Part shown: positions 55,120 through 64,000 of the stretch, one piece after another
How the letters are laid out: every line of letters begins with the position of its first letter
Position numbering within the stretch: position 1 is the stretch's first letter
Origin: Ephydatia muelleri
Taxonomy: Eukaryota; Porifera; Demospongiae; Spongillida; Spongillidae
Assembly (NCBI GenBank): GCA_013339895.1
Contig: JABACO010000016.1
Location: 709,136-773,135 of the forward strand
Direction: 5' to 3'
Length of the DNA: 64,000 nucleotides
Translations under genes and position numbers: made by a program
Notes under the pieces: generated by a model
What the model was told of the DNA's origin: nothing
Databases searched by the model: none
Seen by the model: the letters and a program-made list of their open reading frames with translations, nothing else

Positions 55120-55497
55120 CTATGATTCAAATTCCGAGAAGTCTTTTCTAGCTTTCTTTAATTCCTCGTTCATCATGAGCAGGTCTTTAACTCTTGCGTA
55201 TTTTTTGGGGTCCTTCCGTATCAAGAAGATAATGTCTTCGACGTGCACCCTGCCCTTCTTGCTCACTTCCATCGTTTTGAACGTCATCTCCAGGATGAAG
55301 TCTGTTACAAGGTCCTCAACGAGGTCGACCGTCTCTGAATAAGGCGTAGGATCATCGCCAAACCCGTGCATCATGTACTTCAACTCCCGCGTGAAAAGTC
55401 TTTTCCTCTTTGGTGCGGGTGCGGCGAGTGTAAGCTCGTCGGAAACAGAGTCCCCCTTCCCATTTGGCGCCGGCGGACTTCTCCTGCTTGTAGCCAT
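55120..55497 (-). CDS. TAF13: Transcription initiation factor TFIID subunit 13
   Basis: Histone-fold subunit of TFIID that pairs with TAF11 in the RNA polymerase II pre-initiation complex. A single exon of 125 codons, close to the human 124. The start at 55495-55497 gives MATSRRSPPAPNGKGDSVSD; an earlier in-frame Met (MGGAFF) is less likely. After a basic PKRKRLF linker comes the histone fold: MMHGFGDDPTPYSETVDLVE, VTDFILEMTFKTMEVSKKGR, EDIIFLIRKDPKKYARVKDL. The start lies 152 bp from the divergent C6orf136 homologue. Intact here, frameshifted in the left-contig copy. Confidence 0.95.
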   Translation of the reverse strand: MATSRRSPPAPNGKGDSVSDELTLAAPAPKRKRLFTRELKYMMHGFGDDPTPYSETVDLVEDLVTDFILEMTFKTMEVSKKGRVHVEDIIFLIRKDPKKYARVKDLLMMNEELKKARKDFSEFES

Positions 55498-55649
55498 AAA
55501 GAATGCTCCTCCCACTACTCTAATTTAACGTCGGTAATATCGATGCGACAGTAGTAGTTTGTACGTGTGAAACCACGATAAGGTATGTACTGAGTATGTT
55601 GTCTTTAGCGATAACTTATAAATCTAATAATTTATATATCATTACAGAC

Positions 55650-56889
55650 ATGGCAGCCTCCAGGTGGTCCCAGTCAAGCACATGCAATTTTAATGTTCTC
55701 CTACTGAAGCAACATGTATCTCCCATCAGCAGGTGCATAAACCAAAAAGTGCGCGTTCCTCCTTTGGCACGCGTAAGCGCGGGGTGCACCATACGCCGAG
55801 TGGCGAATGGTCGTCTACGGACAGCTGTTCCCAGGATAAAAAGGGAACGGACTTTGCATATCCACGACTTAACTCCCCCTAATATTGCGGCATCACAACA
55901 CATACTTCGGCGGCACGAAACAGAACTCGTTTACGAAGAATTAGACAAAAATATTGTAACTTTTCATTTGGATGCTAGAGATGCGTGTTCTAGTGGAATT
56001 GTGGACACAAGAACCAGTGTGTCGTCCTTTACATCGTTGGGAACCCACAGCTCATCTCCAGGAGGCGACGCCAGAGTTGTATTCTCAGCCGAACAAAGAG
56101 AAGACGGAGTGAAGACAGAGCTCCCTCGCGACCGTCCTACGCCCGCACAGCTATCTTTCGTTCTTCTCAAGCTAAGAGAAGAGGTTTGCTTGCGCCTCAA
56201 AACTATAATACGAGTCCCCATCAAGTGACAGTGTGGGTTTTTCCACCCTCCTTCCCTCAGCTGCCACACCTATTCCATCCGCACTACTATTCGGACACGT
56301 ATTTGTACTCTCCTGATGTGAGGCTAGAGAACAAACTGCTAGCTTTCCTTCCCTCCAACATGAGGTAGTCCATCATTACTCGGCCACAATACTCCATTAA
56401 ATGCGCACCTTTGGTTTTTACTCAGGGGTCATGCCTCGTACAGGCTTTTCATGCGGTGCTGGCAGGTCTCGATGAGGTGCGGCTATGGTTTCCCTGAACT
56501 GCAGCTGATGAAAATCACCAAGGAGGTGGAGAAGGGAGAGATACATGCAAGGTGGAGGATATGCGGTTACTCTCGCTCTGCAAAACAGAACAAAGACATG
56601 CCACAGTGAGTTGGTAGAGCTCCACAATCTAATGACTTATCTACTTCCCCGCCTAGGGTGGTGATGGAGGGTTTCTCTGAGTTTGCAGTCAACCCCAGTG
56701 GCTATATCCACGTACATCGAATTACCAAGGTATGTGATATACAGTACGCCATATCAGATTTTTATCCCTGAGTGTTTCCCTTTCGAGGTCATGCCGGTGC
56801 ACAAAGTGATCAGAGGCCCCGCCTCATGGTTAGCACATCTGGCAGGTCTGCTTGGGCTGACACGCCAGAAGCGCCTTGCCCCGATGTAA
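55650..56889 (+). CDS. C6orf136 homologue with DUF2358 domain
   Basis: Five exons, 55650-56183, 56261-56364, 56426-56605, 56657-56729 and 56788-56889, join in phase to 330 residues. The first exon is basic and may hold a mitochondrial targeting start (MAASRWSQSSTCNFNVLLLK), which is inference. The C-terminal 150 residues match the DUF2358 family: LREELPHLFHPHYYSDTYLY, SPDVRLENKL, ASYRLFMRCWQVSMRC, ITKEVEKGEIHARWRICGYS, then FSEFAVNPSGYIHVHRITKV and MPVHKVIRGP, in the same order as human C6orf136. The choice of acceptor at 56260 rather than earlier AGs is set by the family junction REELP. The biochemical role is unknown; plant DUF2358 relatives are organellar. A 5' UTR intron ending CATTACAG just before the ATG is likely. 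Confidence 0.87.
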
Positions 56890-57190
56890 ACGTCCCATTA
56901 TCTCCTACCACCACCCACCCACCCCCTTGTAAACATGCTATTAGCAAACCATGTCTGTACATTGCTGATACAGTGGCAGGGTCTAAATAGCCAAGACGGT
57001 ATCACTTGCTTGATTAACTGGCTTTTTTTTTTTTTTTTTTTTCAATGTGTTTTTGTGTGTGATCTGCTCTGATATGCAGCTGAAGTATTTTTAAATCACA
57101 CATTACTTCATGTATAATTGCGGTTTAGGATATCTTGTAGACTTCCACTGTCTGTGCTTCACAAAGTCAAAGTACAGCGCAATCATCTCC
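56890..57190. other. Convergent intergenic region with T18 tract
   Basis: 3' flanks of two convergent genes. It contains an uninterrupted T run at about 57,025-57,042 and AT-rich sequence. No ORF or RNA gene is visible. Confidence 0.6.
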
Positions 57191-57502
57191 CTACCTACCA
57201 TGGAAAGGAGAGGAGGTATATACGGGTATTGGGGAGCCATGTGTACCTTGGGGACTCATCTCAAGTGGTGCTTGCACACGGACTTGGCTAGAGAAAAGTA
57301 GAGACTCCATATCCAGGAGCAGCTGAAGAAGTAGGGGTGGGAGGAGTGTGTATAGCTATAGCTGCAATGATGCCTCAATACAGCTTGCACCAACCTTCTC
57401 TCCCTGTGCATTGCCAGCCACGTTGCTCTCCATAAGATGTATGACAGACTCTCGAGGTACCAGCTTGCTCATAAGGACACCTATGCATTTCCAGAACCTT
57501 GA

Positions 57503-57549
<47 letters not shown>

Positions 57550-60381
57550 TTTGGGTGTTTGTTGTGTGATTAGGGGGAGAACAGAGAAGGGTTACCCATG
57601 CAGGCAAAATGGATGGTGGTTTGTATAGTGTGGGTTCCTCGTGGGATGGCTTAGGAACTACTAACAATGTCATGTCTCCATTCTGCTTCAGCTTGGCCGG
57701 AGTGACTGGGGTCTTGGTCAGTAGATACATGAATCCAGGACCACCCTGGAAGATATAAATGGGCCAAAAAATTATTTTTAACACTATTAAAGGAAAGACT
57801 GAAGTGGGAAGAGCTTGCTTTGCACACAATCCCCAGATACTTGGCTTTTGCTCCAATTTTGTAGCCATTCAAAAGAGTCTTCATTATCTCTGTGTTCGAT
57901 GACACAGTCAATGGAAATGCCAAAGGTAGCATGTGTGTGTACTTACCTACAATTCCTTTCAGCGTCTCAGTCTCAAAGTCCTGCCAGCAGTGAAATAAAG
58001 TAATAAATTTACTTGTTGTGGCAAAAATATTTATTCAGACATCACTTCATCATGTCCCAATGGCTGTCACACAAGTGCTATTAGTATAATTAAAAATCCA
58101 TCTGGTAATGTTAACAGAAAACTTCCCTCATTTATATGCCCTGGTCTTATCGTGCATTTTCAGAGCTGTGTATCCACATGTATACAGCTGTGTAGCTATG
58201 CAATCATAATTTTGATCAGTGAACATGATGTGACTCAGAATAACAAACTGAGTGGACTACTAAATGACTATTTTGAAACCTTTCAAACAGGAATTTATCA
58301 AGTGGGCAGCAGATATTCTACATCTAATTATGCAGTTGCAACAAATTACATTGGGCACACACATACATGTATATCTGGCACAGAACATCTGGCCTCTACA
58401 GCAAACAGAGGCACATACATATATCAGGCCTCAACAGATCACAGAGGCACGTACATGTATCTGACAGAGAACATCTGCCCTCAACAGATCACAGAGGCAC
58501 ATACATATATCTGGCCTCAACAGATCACAGAGGCACATACATATATCTGGCCTCAACAGATCACAGGGGCACGTACATATATCTGGCTCAACAGATCACA
58601 GAGGTACGTACATATATCTGGCAGAGAACATCTGGCCTCAACAGATCACAGAGGCACATACATATATCTGGCCTCAACAGATCACAAAGGCACATACACG
58701 TACATATATCTGGCCTCAACAGATCACAGAGGCACGTACGTATATCTGGCAGAGAACATCTGGTCGCACTGCTGCTTTTAGTGAATCGCAGTTAGGTATA
58801 CGTGAGGATATGAGCTGAGATGAGAGACGAGAGTGGAGGAGGATGAGAGGATGATGAGAATGAGAGCACACAACGTGTACAACCCATGTGGTATAACACC
58901 ACCACTTACCAAGACCTTCTGAGGTGTGTAATCACCTAAAGTGGCTTCAGCCTGCATGGCGACAAAAGGAATGAATGCAGTATAATCCAAGTCCATTTGC
59001 ATACTTGTTGTTTGGCATAGAAGGCCACGTTTTCGATGTCTACCATGAAGTTGTCATAATCACGACGTACAGAAGGTGTTAGGTTCTTCAGCTTAGCAAA
59101 AGTGCCCTCTCCTGACATGAGAGCAGGCAGGTAATTTGAACATGCATACACGGTTGTGCCTTACCTCTGAGTTTTGCTGCCTTTCGGATTAACTCTTCAT
59201 CAGGGGGAAAAAAGTTTCTAACACCCTCAGAAAGAACTGTTGTGCTTGCTTCTTGCATCCGCTCATTAGTGGTGCGTTCAGCACTCTGCAACACCTTGGC
59301 AGTCTCACCCTTAATTCCTCCTTCCTCTTCTGCCCCCTCTTCTATACCAATGTCCTTACTGGGCGAATCCTCCATGCCAATGGAGTCACTCGAAATGCTT
59401 CTATCAGCGATCTCCTCGAACAACAGTTTGGTCATATCGTAATCGGGTACCGACTCTGAATTTGCATGGGGGACGCCTCTGTCCACTTCCATATTGCATG
59501 TAGGGACTTCTATCGGAACGGCCTTTTCTCTTTCATTTGTAACCACAACATTGATCTTTTCGTATCGCGGGGTATTGGAAATGGAATTTGGCGGAGGTTG
59601 CGAGGGCCTGAGTTGTGGAAGAATCGCATCTGAACCAAATTTCATCAGAGAAGAATGTAAAGGAACTTTAATCGGGGGTAGCCTTTTGCTTTCCTTTAAA
59701 AACGGCGACACAGGACGCGGCGACGATTTTCTTTTCTCTTTTGCGTTGGGCGTAGCTATTTGAAATCTCGGCAGGGAAAAATCGCCAACACCAATGTGTA
59801 AAGCGTTGTCAGTCTGGTCTGCAGGATTGAATCTTATCACTGCTATTGGGGTACGTACGTGTCTCTCAGTTGCCTTATTAGACTTTTGCCTCTCCGCAGC
59901 ACTTTCAACGCCAGAAATGCTTCGTTTCCTCGAGACATCTGCATCCATCGGAGGAGGAGCTGGTGACAAGCTGAGAAGTATTGGTTTCTGCAACTTCTTC
60001 TGAGTTCCGTCTTTGACCACTAATTTGGCCTTCACAAGCGCAGTGCTGCTTTCGGGACATTGCTCTATAGATGACGCGATAGATTCGTTCGACAATAGTA
60101 TCGACGATTGCATTGTGGGAGTTTCCATCTCTTCATTCTGCACCTATAGGCGCGTTTATTGTTGCAGCAAAATCTTCAACATTTGAGGGCAGCCTGCACA
60201 GTACGCTTACTGTATCACTGACGTCTTCTCGATCGTGAACGTACGCTGGAGCGACGTTCACAGTCCTGACACCGCATTGCGATTCTGTCGGCAGCGTGTT
60301 GCCCGAGCCACTGGTGCGGCGCCCCAGCCGGCTGCTATGAATGGCTTTCTTGTGCATGCTAGTCGTGTTACAAACAAGCAT
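57191..60381 (-). CDS. Unrecognised protein with long disordered region and conserved-looking C-terminal exons
   Basis: Exon 60,2xx-60,381 (MLVCNTTSMHKKAIHSS start, donor GATACA|GTAAGC) joins in phase to the long exon 59,164-60,134 (VQNEEMETPTMQSS onward). That exon is Ser/Pro/Lys/Glu-rich with basic patches (KRKSSPRPVSPFLKESKRLP), then an acidic segment with DYDMTKLLFEEIADRSISSD. Later exons look folded: FFPPDEELIRKAAKLRG, FAKLKNLTPSVRRDYDNFMV, DIENVAFYAKQQ, AEATLGDYTPQKV, DFETETLKGI, EIMKTLLNGYKIGAKAK, GGPGFMYLLTKTPVTPAKLK, FWKCIGVLMSKLVPRESVIH. The stop was set at 57191-57193 but the last exon is uncertain. Composition suggests a nuclear, phosphorylated protein; I do not recognise the family. 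More exons probably lie upstream (60,590-60,900), so the true start may be beyond 60,381. Confidence 0.65.
57506..57550. repeat. (TG)n microsatellite
   Basis: About 20 TG units in an intron of the unrecognised minus-strand gene, immediately upstream (transcript sense) of the exon encoding FWKCIGVLMSKLVPRESVIH. Confidence 0.88.
58375..58770. repeat. Intronic roughly 36 bp minisatellite
   Basis: About ten units containing CAACAGATCACAGAGGCACA and TACATATATCTGGC, with some units carrying a GAGAACATCTGGCC insert. The plus-strand ORF of 209 codons across it is repeat-derived. Confidence 0.88.
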
Positions 60382-60589
60382 CCCGGCAATATAGAAGGGA
60401 GAAGGAGAAATTGTGATGCTAACTTCGTAATTTTGTAAGTCGCAGGTCCAACTGTAAGGGTCTTCATGTCATTTTGCTCGTCGCTGCTGTAGTGATGAGG
60501 GTGTTGGGATGTTAATCGGCTTTCATTTTGCCCCTAGTTGTGCACAATACTACTAGTACCAGCACAGCAACAGACCTGTGGTAGATAAT

Positions 60590-60905
60590 CTGTTTTGACA
60601 GTAAGCAGCTGTTCTCCCAGCTGCGGGCGCAAGTGGCCGCTGTGAGCCATCGTCTCCCTGTGGAAGGATGCAGGTTTTCTTCACTAAAACACAGTTCCAA
60701 CCCTCCACCTACCCAAAGTTCCAGCCCTCCTCTTCTGCGTCGAAGTCCTTCTGCACGCTAACGATCGTCCCCATGTCGACCTGTGAGAAGGAGTAATAAC
60801 CACCCTAGGTGTTAACGTGTCTTTCTGGGGGGTACGTCAACAGCAGTGAGGAAATCACACATCATCACGTCCCTGTTCTCTCCGGTTATCCAGTGTGCTA
60901 AATGG
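60590..60905 (-). CDS. Probable upstream exons of the 57.2-60.4 kb gene, or end of another gene
   Basis: Three GT-AG-bounded segments read in phase on the minus strand: after CATTTAG, HWITGENRDVMMCDFLTAVD; after CTCACAG, VDMGTIVSVQKDFDAEEEGW then NFG with donor GTAGGT; after TTCCACAG, ETMAHSGHLRPQLGEQLLTV. Downstream, an open stretch at 60,382-60,450 (QNYEVSITISPSPFYIAGM) is in frame with MLVCNTTS, which suggests one continuous gene. The joins around 60,450-60,570 are not resolved. No family recognised. Confidence 0.5.
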
Positions 60906-60949
60906 AGGAAGCAAAGGAAGTAATATTAATAATAGCGTGAGCCTTGTCG

Positions 60950-61037
60950 CAGATACTAATGACTCCCGATTTCAAAGACTCCCGGTCAATGATCCCTAGG
61001 AATGAATGACCCCTAGTCATTGATCCCTAGCGGTTGA

Positions 61038-61079
<42 letters not shown>

Positions 61080-61340
61080 AGCATAGGTACCTAGATATTA
61101 ATGATCCCCCTAGGGTATGAATGACATTGGCATCTAGGTACTAATGACTCCCCAGCCTTAATTCATTGAGATGAATAAACTCCTTGGGCGTCATAACGAC
61201 CCCATGAGATACAAATGATTTCTCCAATTACTTCGCTTCATGAAGTGGTTGGTAAAATCAGATTGAGGGGAAAAAAATGCTTAGTGTAATATTATGACTG
61301 ACATTACAGATACATATTGATTTGAAAGCTTCATTATTAG
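60950..61340. repeat. Degenerate AATGA(C/T)CCC repeat zone with 39-base poly-C run
   Basis: About ten degenerate units such as AATGATCCCTAG, GAATGACCCCTAG and TAATGACTCCC surround an uninterrupted C39 tract (61,040-61,078). No coding sequence. It separates the last gene from the transposon relic. Confidence 0.75.
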
Positions 61341-61360
61341 AAGCATATTAGAACGACAAA

Positions 61361-63950
61361 TCAAAAGTCATATGTCAAGTGTACATATAATGCTGTACAC
61401 TGATATTTTTCTGTCATGTGGCACTGGCATTTCCAGCTTGTGGGATGTATTTTTTTTCTCTTGAACTCCATACTGACATTTGTAGCGATACCAGTGTTAC
61501 ATGCTGTACACTGTACCATGTGTTTGTCAAAAAAGTCTAGCAAATGACAGTTACAGAACACATCCTTTTCAGCAGTCAGTAGTGGGGAGTGTTTGATGGT
61601 TACCTTAGGTAAGGTAAGTATTAATTCTTGTGTATACTGGGGGAATGGAGAGAACTTCCCTGCCTTAAGGCAGTTATACAGATGCAGTTGCATTTTGCAC
61701 TGATTAAAAAAACTCTTGTGGGATCTTGCCCACTGCATAATTCAGTGGCACTGGCTATGGCAAATTACCCGCAGTCCTTACATCCTTTCTGCTGTTAAAC
61801 AGGAAGGACTGTAATGGTAAAGCTGCATGGGCACATCCAGTACAACTTGGTAAACCTGCATGTGCTAATTGGAGGATTAGAGAGTTGCTTACAAGACTGC
61901 CCATCAACAGCACATCTCCGCACTTGACTCCTGTACTTATACTGCACACCCAATGCCCTTCTGCATAAAACAAATGCTGTAGTTATCAGGTGCACATGCT
62001 TATGACGCATTATACTACTCGCCTGTATGATGCTGGAATTTGAACTGCATCATGAAAAGTTGGTTTAAACTGGAGTACTCTTCCCAGCAGTGGTGGCTGA
62101 AAACCTTCAAAGTTTTTTTGCAGAATAGTCTGAGCTGCATGAATGACAGCATCTGACAGCTCTCTGCCACTTTTCAGGTCATCTTCATCAGATGCATTAG
62201 AGCTTCAAAGTACTTATCCACTCCTTGCCCTCTATCGTTTCAGGTGTTGGAGCATTCTCATCAGCCTCGGTGCACTCATTTTCACCAATCATTGTTGAAG
62301 TAGTAGGTGCAACTGATGTTGTAGTTTGGAGTGGCAATGACTCAAAGACTGTTAATCACTGCATTTTTAAGTGGAACTTTCCCTGTCTTGGGATTGTGCA
62401 AAGTGTAGACACCTTCATCCCTGACAACATGAATGCAGTAATAAGGACCCTTCCACTGAGATTTTAGCTTGTATCCTTTCTGTGCGTCTCACGCACTATT
62501 CTTTAACAGGACCTGGGTGCCTGTGCGTCTCACGCACTATTCTTTAACAGGACCTGGGTGCCTTCACTGAATCCCTATAAAAAAATTTGTATGCCGCATT
62601 ACTATAAAATTAACCATATTTCTTGGATGATGTATGTTTCTTGTCATTGTATGTCTTATCCTTTCTTGTGCAGCTTGAATATTTGATAGTATCTTTCCAT
62701 AGATTTTATCCCTGAGTTCTTGCATTTTCCTAGCATGCTGGATTATGTGGTCTGCATTTTTGCATGCAGCAATTGTAATACCGGCACCATCAATGTAATC
62801 TTCAGTATCTGAGCATTCTGAGGTGTCTTTCATCTGTCGCATGTATTACTTGTCCCATTTCATAACTTTACTGTTCTTTGTCATTGCACCTCTCATCCAA
62901 AGAGGCCATCTCCACAGGTAACAGAGCCTTACTAAGACAAGACCATAATTGAGACATGCACTTTCAGGTTGTATAATCAATACATACCGATCATACATGA
63001 CTTATCTTAGTAGCTTTCTGTTTGGCTGTTTGATACACAAAGAATATAGCAGACAAGTGATCAATGTAATTGTTCTGAGCATCGTTAACCACTTTGAGCA
63101 GTGCTGTCAGCAAAGTCTGATTGAACCTTTCTGTAAGGCCATTACTTTGTGGATGGTAAGCTGATGTAACACAGTGCTTTGTGCCAGTCATTGCAAACAA
63201 TTCACTCTGTACTGCATTAACAAATTCACGACCTTGGTCAGATATAACCACCTTGACCTCACATCATCCAAATCTACAAGCAATTAATGCACAATGATCT
63301 GACTTAGTATAACACTGAAGATGTAAATTGTAAGTGAGCACAACATCAGTTGCATACATGCTACAGTGTTTAGTTCAGTTTGCTGTAAACACTGCATATC
63401 ACCCCCAAACTGAACAATTGGAGTCATATTGTATGTACTGACCTGCAAAACAGTTCAAAAAGGAAGTTTGCAACAGGTAGAGCAGTCTTGTCAGGAATTG
63501 GGCCTGCCACAGGCCACTTGCTGAAATCATCAACAAGAGTTACAATACCCTTTTGAGTTACTGGTATGGCCCAATCAAGTCTATGCATGCCCACCTGTAA
63601 AATATTAGGTTAGGGCATTGTTTTCTCAAGCAAGACTAAGGACTTAACCTTGTGCCACACTTGTGCATGGACTGGAACTGGATGCAGCTTTGCGTTGCTT
63701 TTACAAACTTCGGGCTCGCTCACATCACATCCCTTGAAATGTACTTCTTGATGTCGTCATGCATATTCTTCCAGAAAAACCGAGCAGTCAACACACAGTG
63801 CACTGTACAAAAAGTCGTTGTGAAATCAATGATTGATTTAACGTGTCTTTTTTGCTGTGACACTGTCGATGTTGCTGAAAAGTGCTGCATGCAGGTATAC
63901 ACTGAAACGACGCAAACAACACGTAACACGTCCCGTGTTTCCCATTGAGT
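61361..63950 (-). mobile_element. Decayed integrase transposon (Ginger/gypsy-like) with Ulp1-like protease and PHD-like finger
   Basis: Read on the minus strand, a row of broken coding pieces follows the order expected for such elements: an H2C2-like zinc-finger remnant (about 63.65-63.93 kb); the first part of the integrase core (VTLVDDFSKWPVAG, about 63.5 kb); a core with SDQGREF and SNGLTERFNQ, where Asp and Glu are 35 residues apart (62,991-63,251); a post-core region rich in Gln/Lys/Arg and a WKGPYY barrel-like segment (62.34-62.84 kb); a C48/Ulp1-like protease piece with HWVCSIS and KGCKDCG (about 61.76-61.97 kb); and a Cys/His finger with VQCTACN (61,361-61,738). Stops and frame changes interrupt it throughout, so it is inactive. 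Ginger1 DNA transposons and some gypsy-like elements combine an integrase with Ulp1 and PHD modules. No terminal repeats were found, so the subclass stays open. Confidence 0.8.
62480..62561. repeat. 41 bp direct duplication inside the transposon relic
   Basis: The unit with CGTCTCACGCACTATTCTTT and AACAGGACCTGGGTGCC occurs twice back to back. It adds a non-multiple of three to the integrase C-terminal region, one of the lesions in the element. Confidence 0.85.
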
Positions 63951-64000
63951 GCCCGTCTACCATAATGAATAAGGAAAGCAGTTCCGTAAAGTAAAAAGAA

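Larger units (their letters stand above)
44700..56017. repeat. Second assembled copy of 32,361-43,699 (about 11.3 kb direct repeat)
   Basis: Collinear, same orientation, 11,318 versus 11,339 bases. The repeat begins at the first base after the gap and ends at the base matching the last base before the gap. 50,560-56,017 is almost identical to 38,100-43,699. 44,700-50,560 has many 1-base indels and tandem-repeat length changes relative to 32,361-38,100. Confidence 0.95.

Noticed and set aside
58152..58781. 209-codon plus-strand ORF
   Set aside because: Consists mainly of the 36 bp minisatellite translated as TEAHTYIWPQQI units inside an intron of a minus-strand gene.

Overview
The window is animal nuclear DNA, assembled from two contigs joined by a gap of exactly 1,000 N. 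Genes have many introns, mostly 50-300 bp with clean GT-AG borders. They are tightly packed, often head to head with 41-336 bp between start codons. Introns are full of (CA)n, GA-rich and 20-60 bp tandem repeats. The gene set (TUBGCP5, mitochondrial MRPS2, a CM1 centrosome scaffold, DHX40, ATP13A1, DOLPP1, TAF13, a C6orf136 homologue) is metazoan. An intron-bearing anhMurNAc kinase and a degraded Ginger/gypsy-like transposon suggest an early-branching invertebrate such as a sponge, but the species cannot be fixed from sequence alone.

Layout, left contig (1-43,699): TUBGCP5 (-, runs off the left edge); MRPS2 (+); AnmK kinase (-), whose stop codon overlaps the MRPS2 stop; a 16 kb CDK5RAP2/centrosomin-like gene (-) holding a 1.4 kb in-frame minisatellite; an intronless DHX40 helicase (+); ATP13A1 P5A ATPase (-, 10.7 kb, complete); DOLPP1 (-); an unrecognised basic/proline-rich protein (+); TAF13 (-, frameshifted here); and the start of a C6orf136/DUF2358 gene (+), cut by the gap.

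Right contig (44,700-64,000): positions 44,700-56,017 repeat 32,361-43,699 gene for gene. They begin inside ATP13A1 and end at the base where the left contig stops. This is best read as two unmerged, overlapping contig ends (allelic or error-rich), not a biological tandem duplication. Unique sequence follows: the rest of the C6orf136 homologue, an unrecognised minus-strand gene with a long disordered exon, a zone of degenerate repeats with a 39-base poly-C run, and a decayed transposon with DD35E integrase, Ulp1-like protease and PHD-like remnants.

Functional themes: gamma-tubulin biology (TUBGCP5 plus a CM1 protein of the family that recruits and activates gamma-tubulin complexes) within about 3 kb of each other, and ER membrane biology (ATP13A1 and DOLPP1) side by side. 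I found no CRISPR array, rRNA or convincing tRNA, and no coherent undescribed system. The most useful observations are the false duplication, the coding minisatellite, the AnmK gene, a TA-flanked MITE, and the Ginger-like relic.
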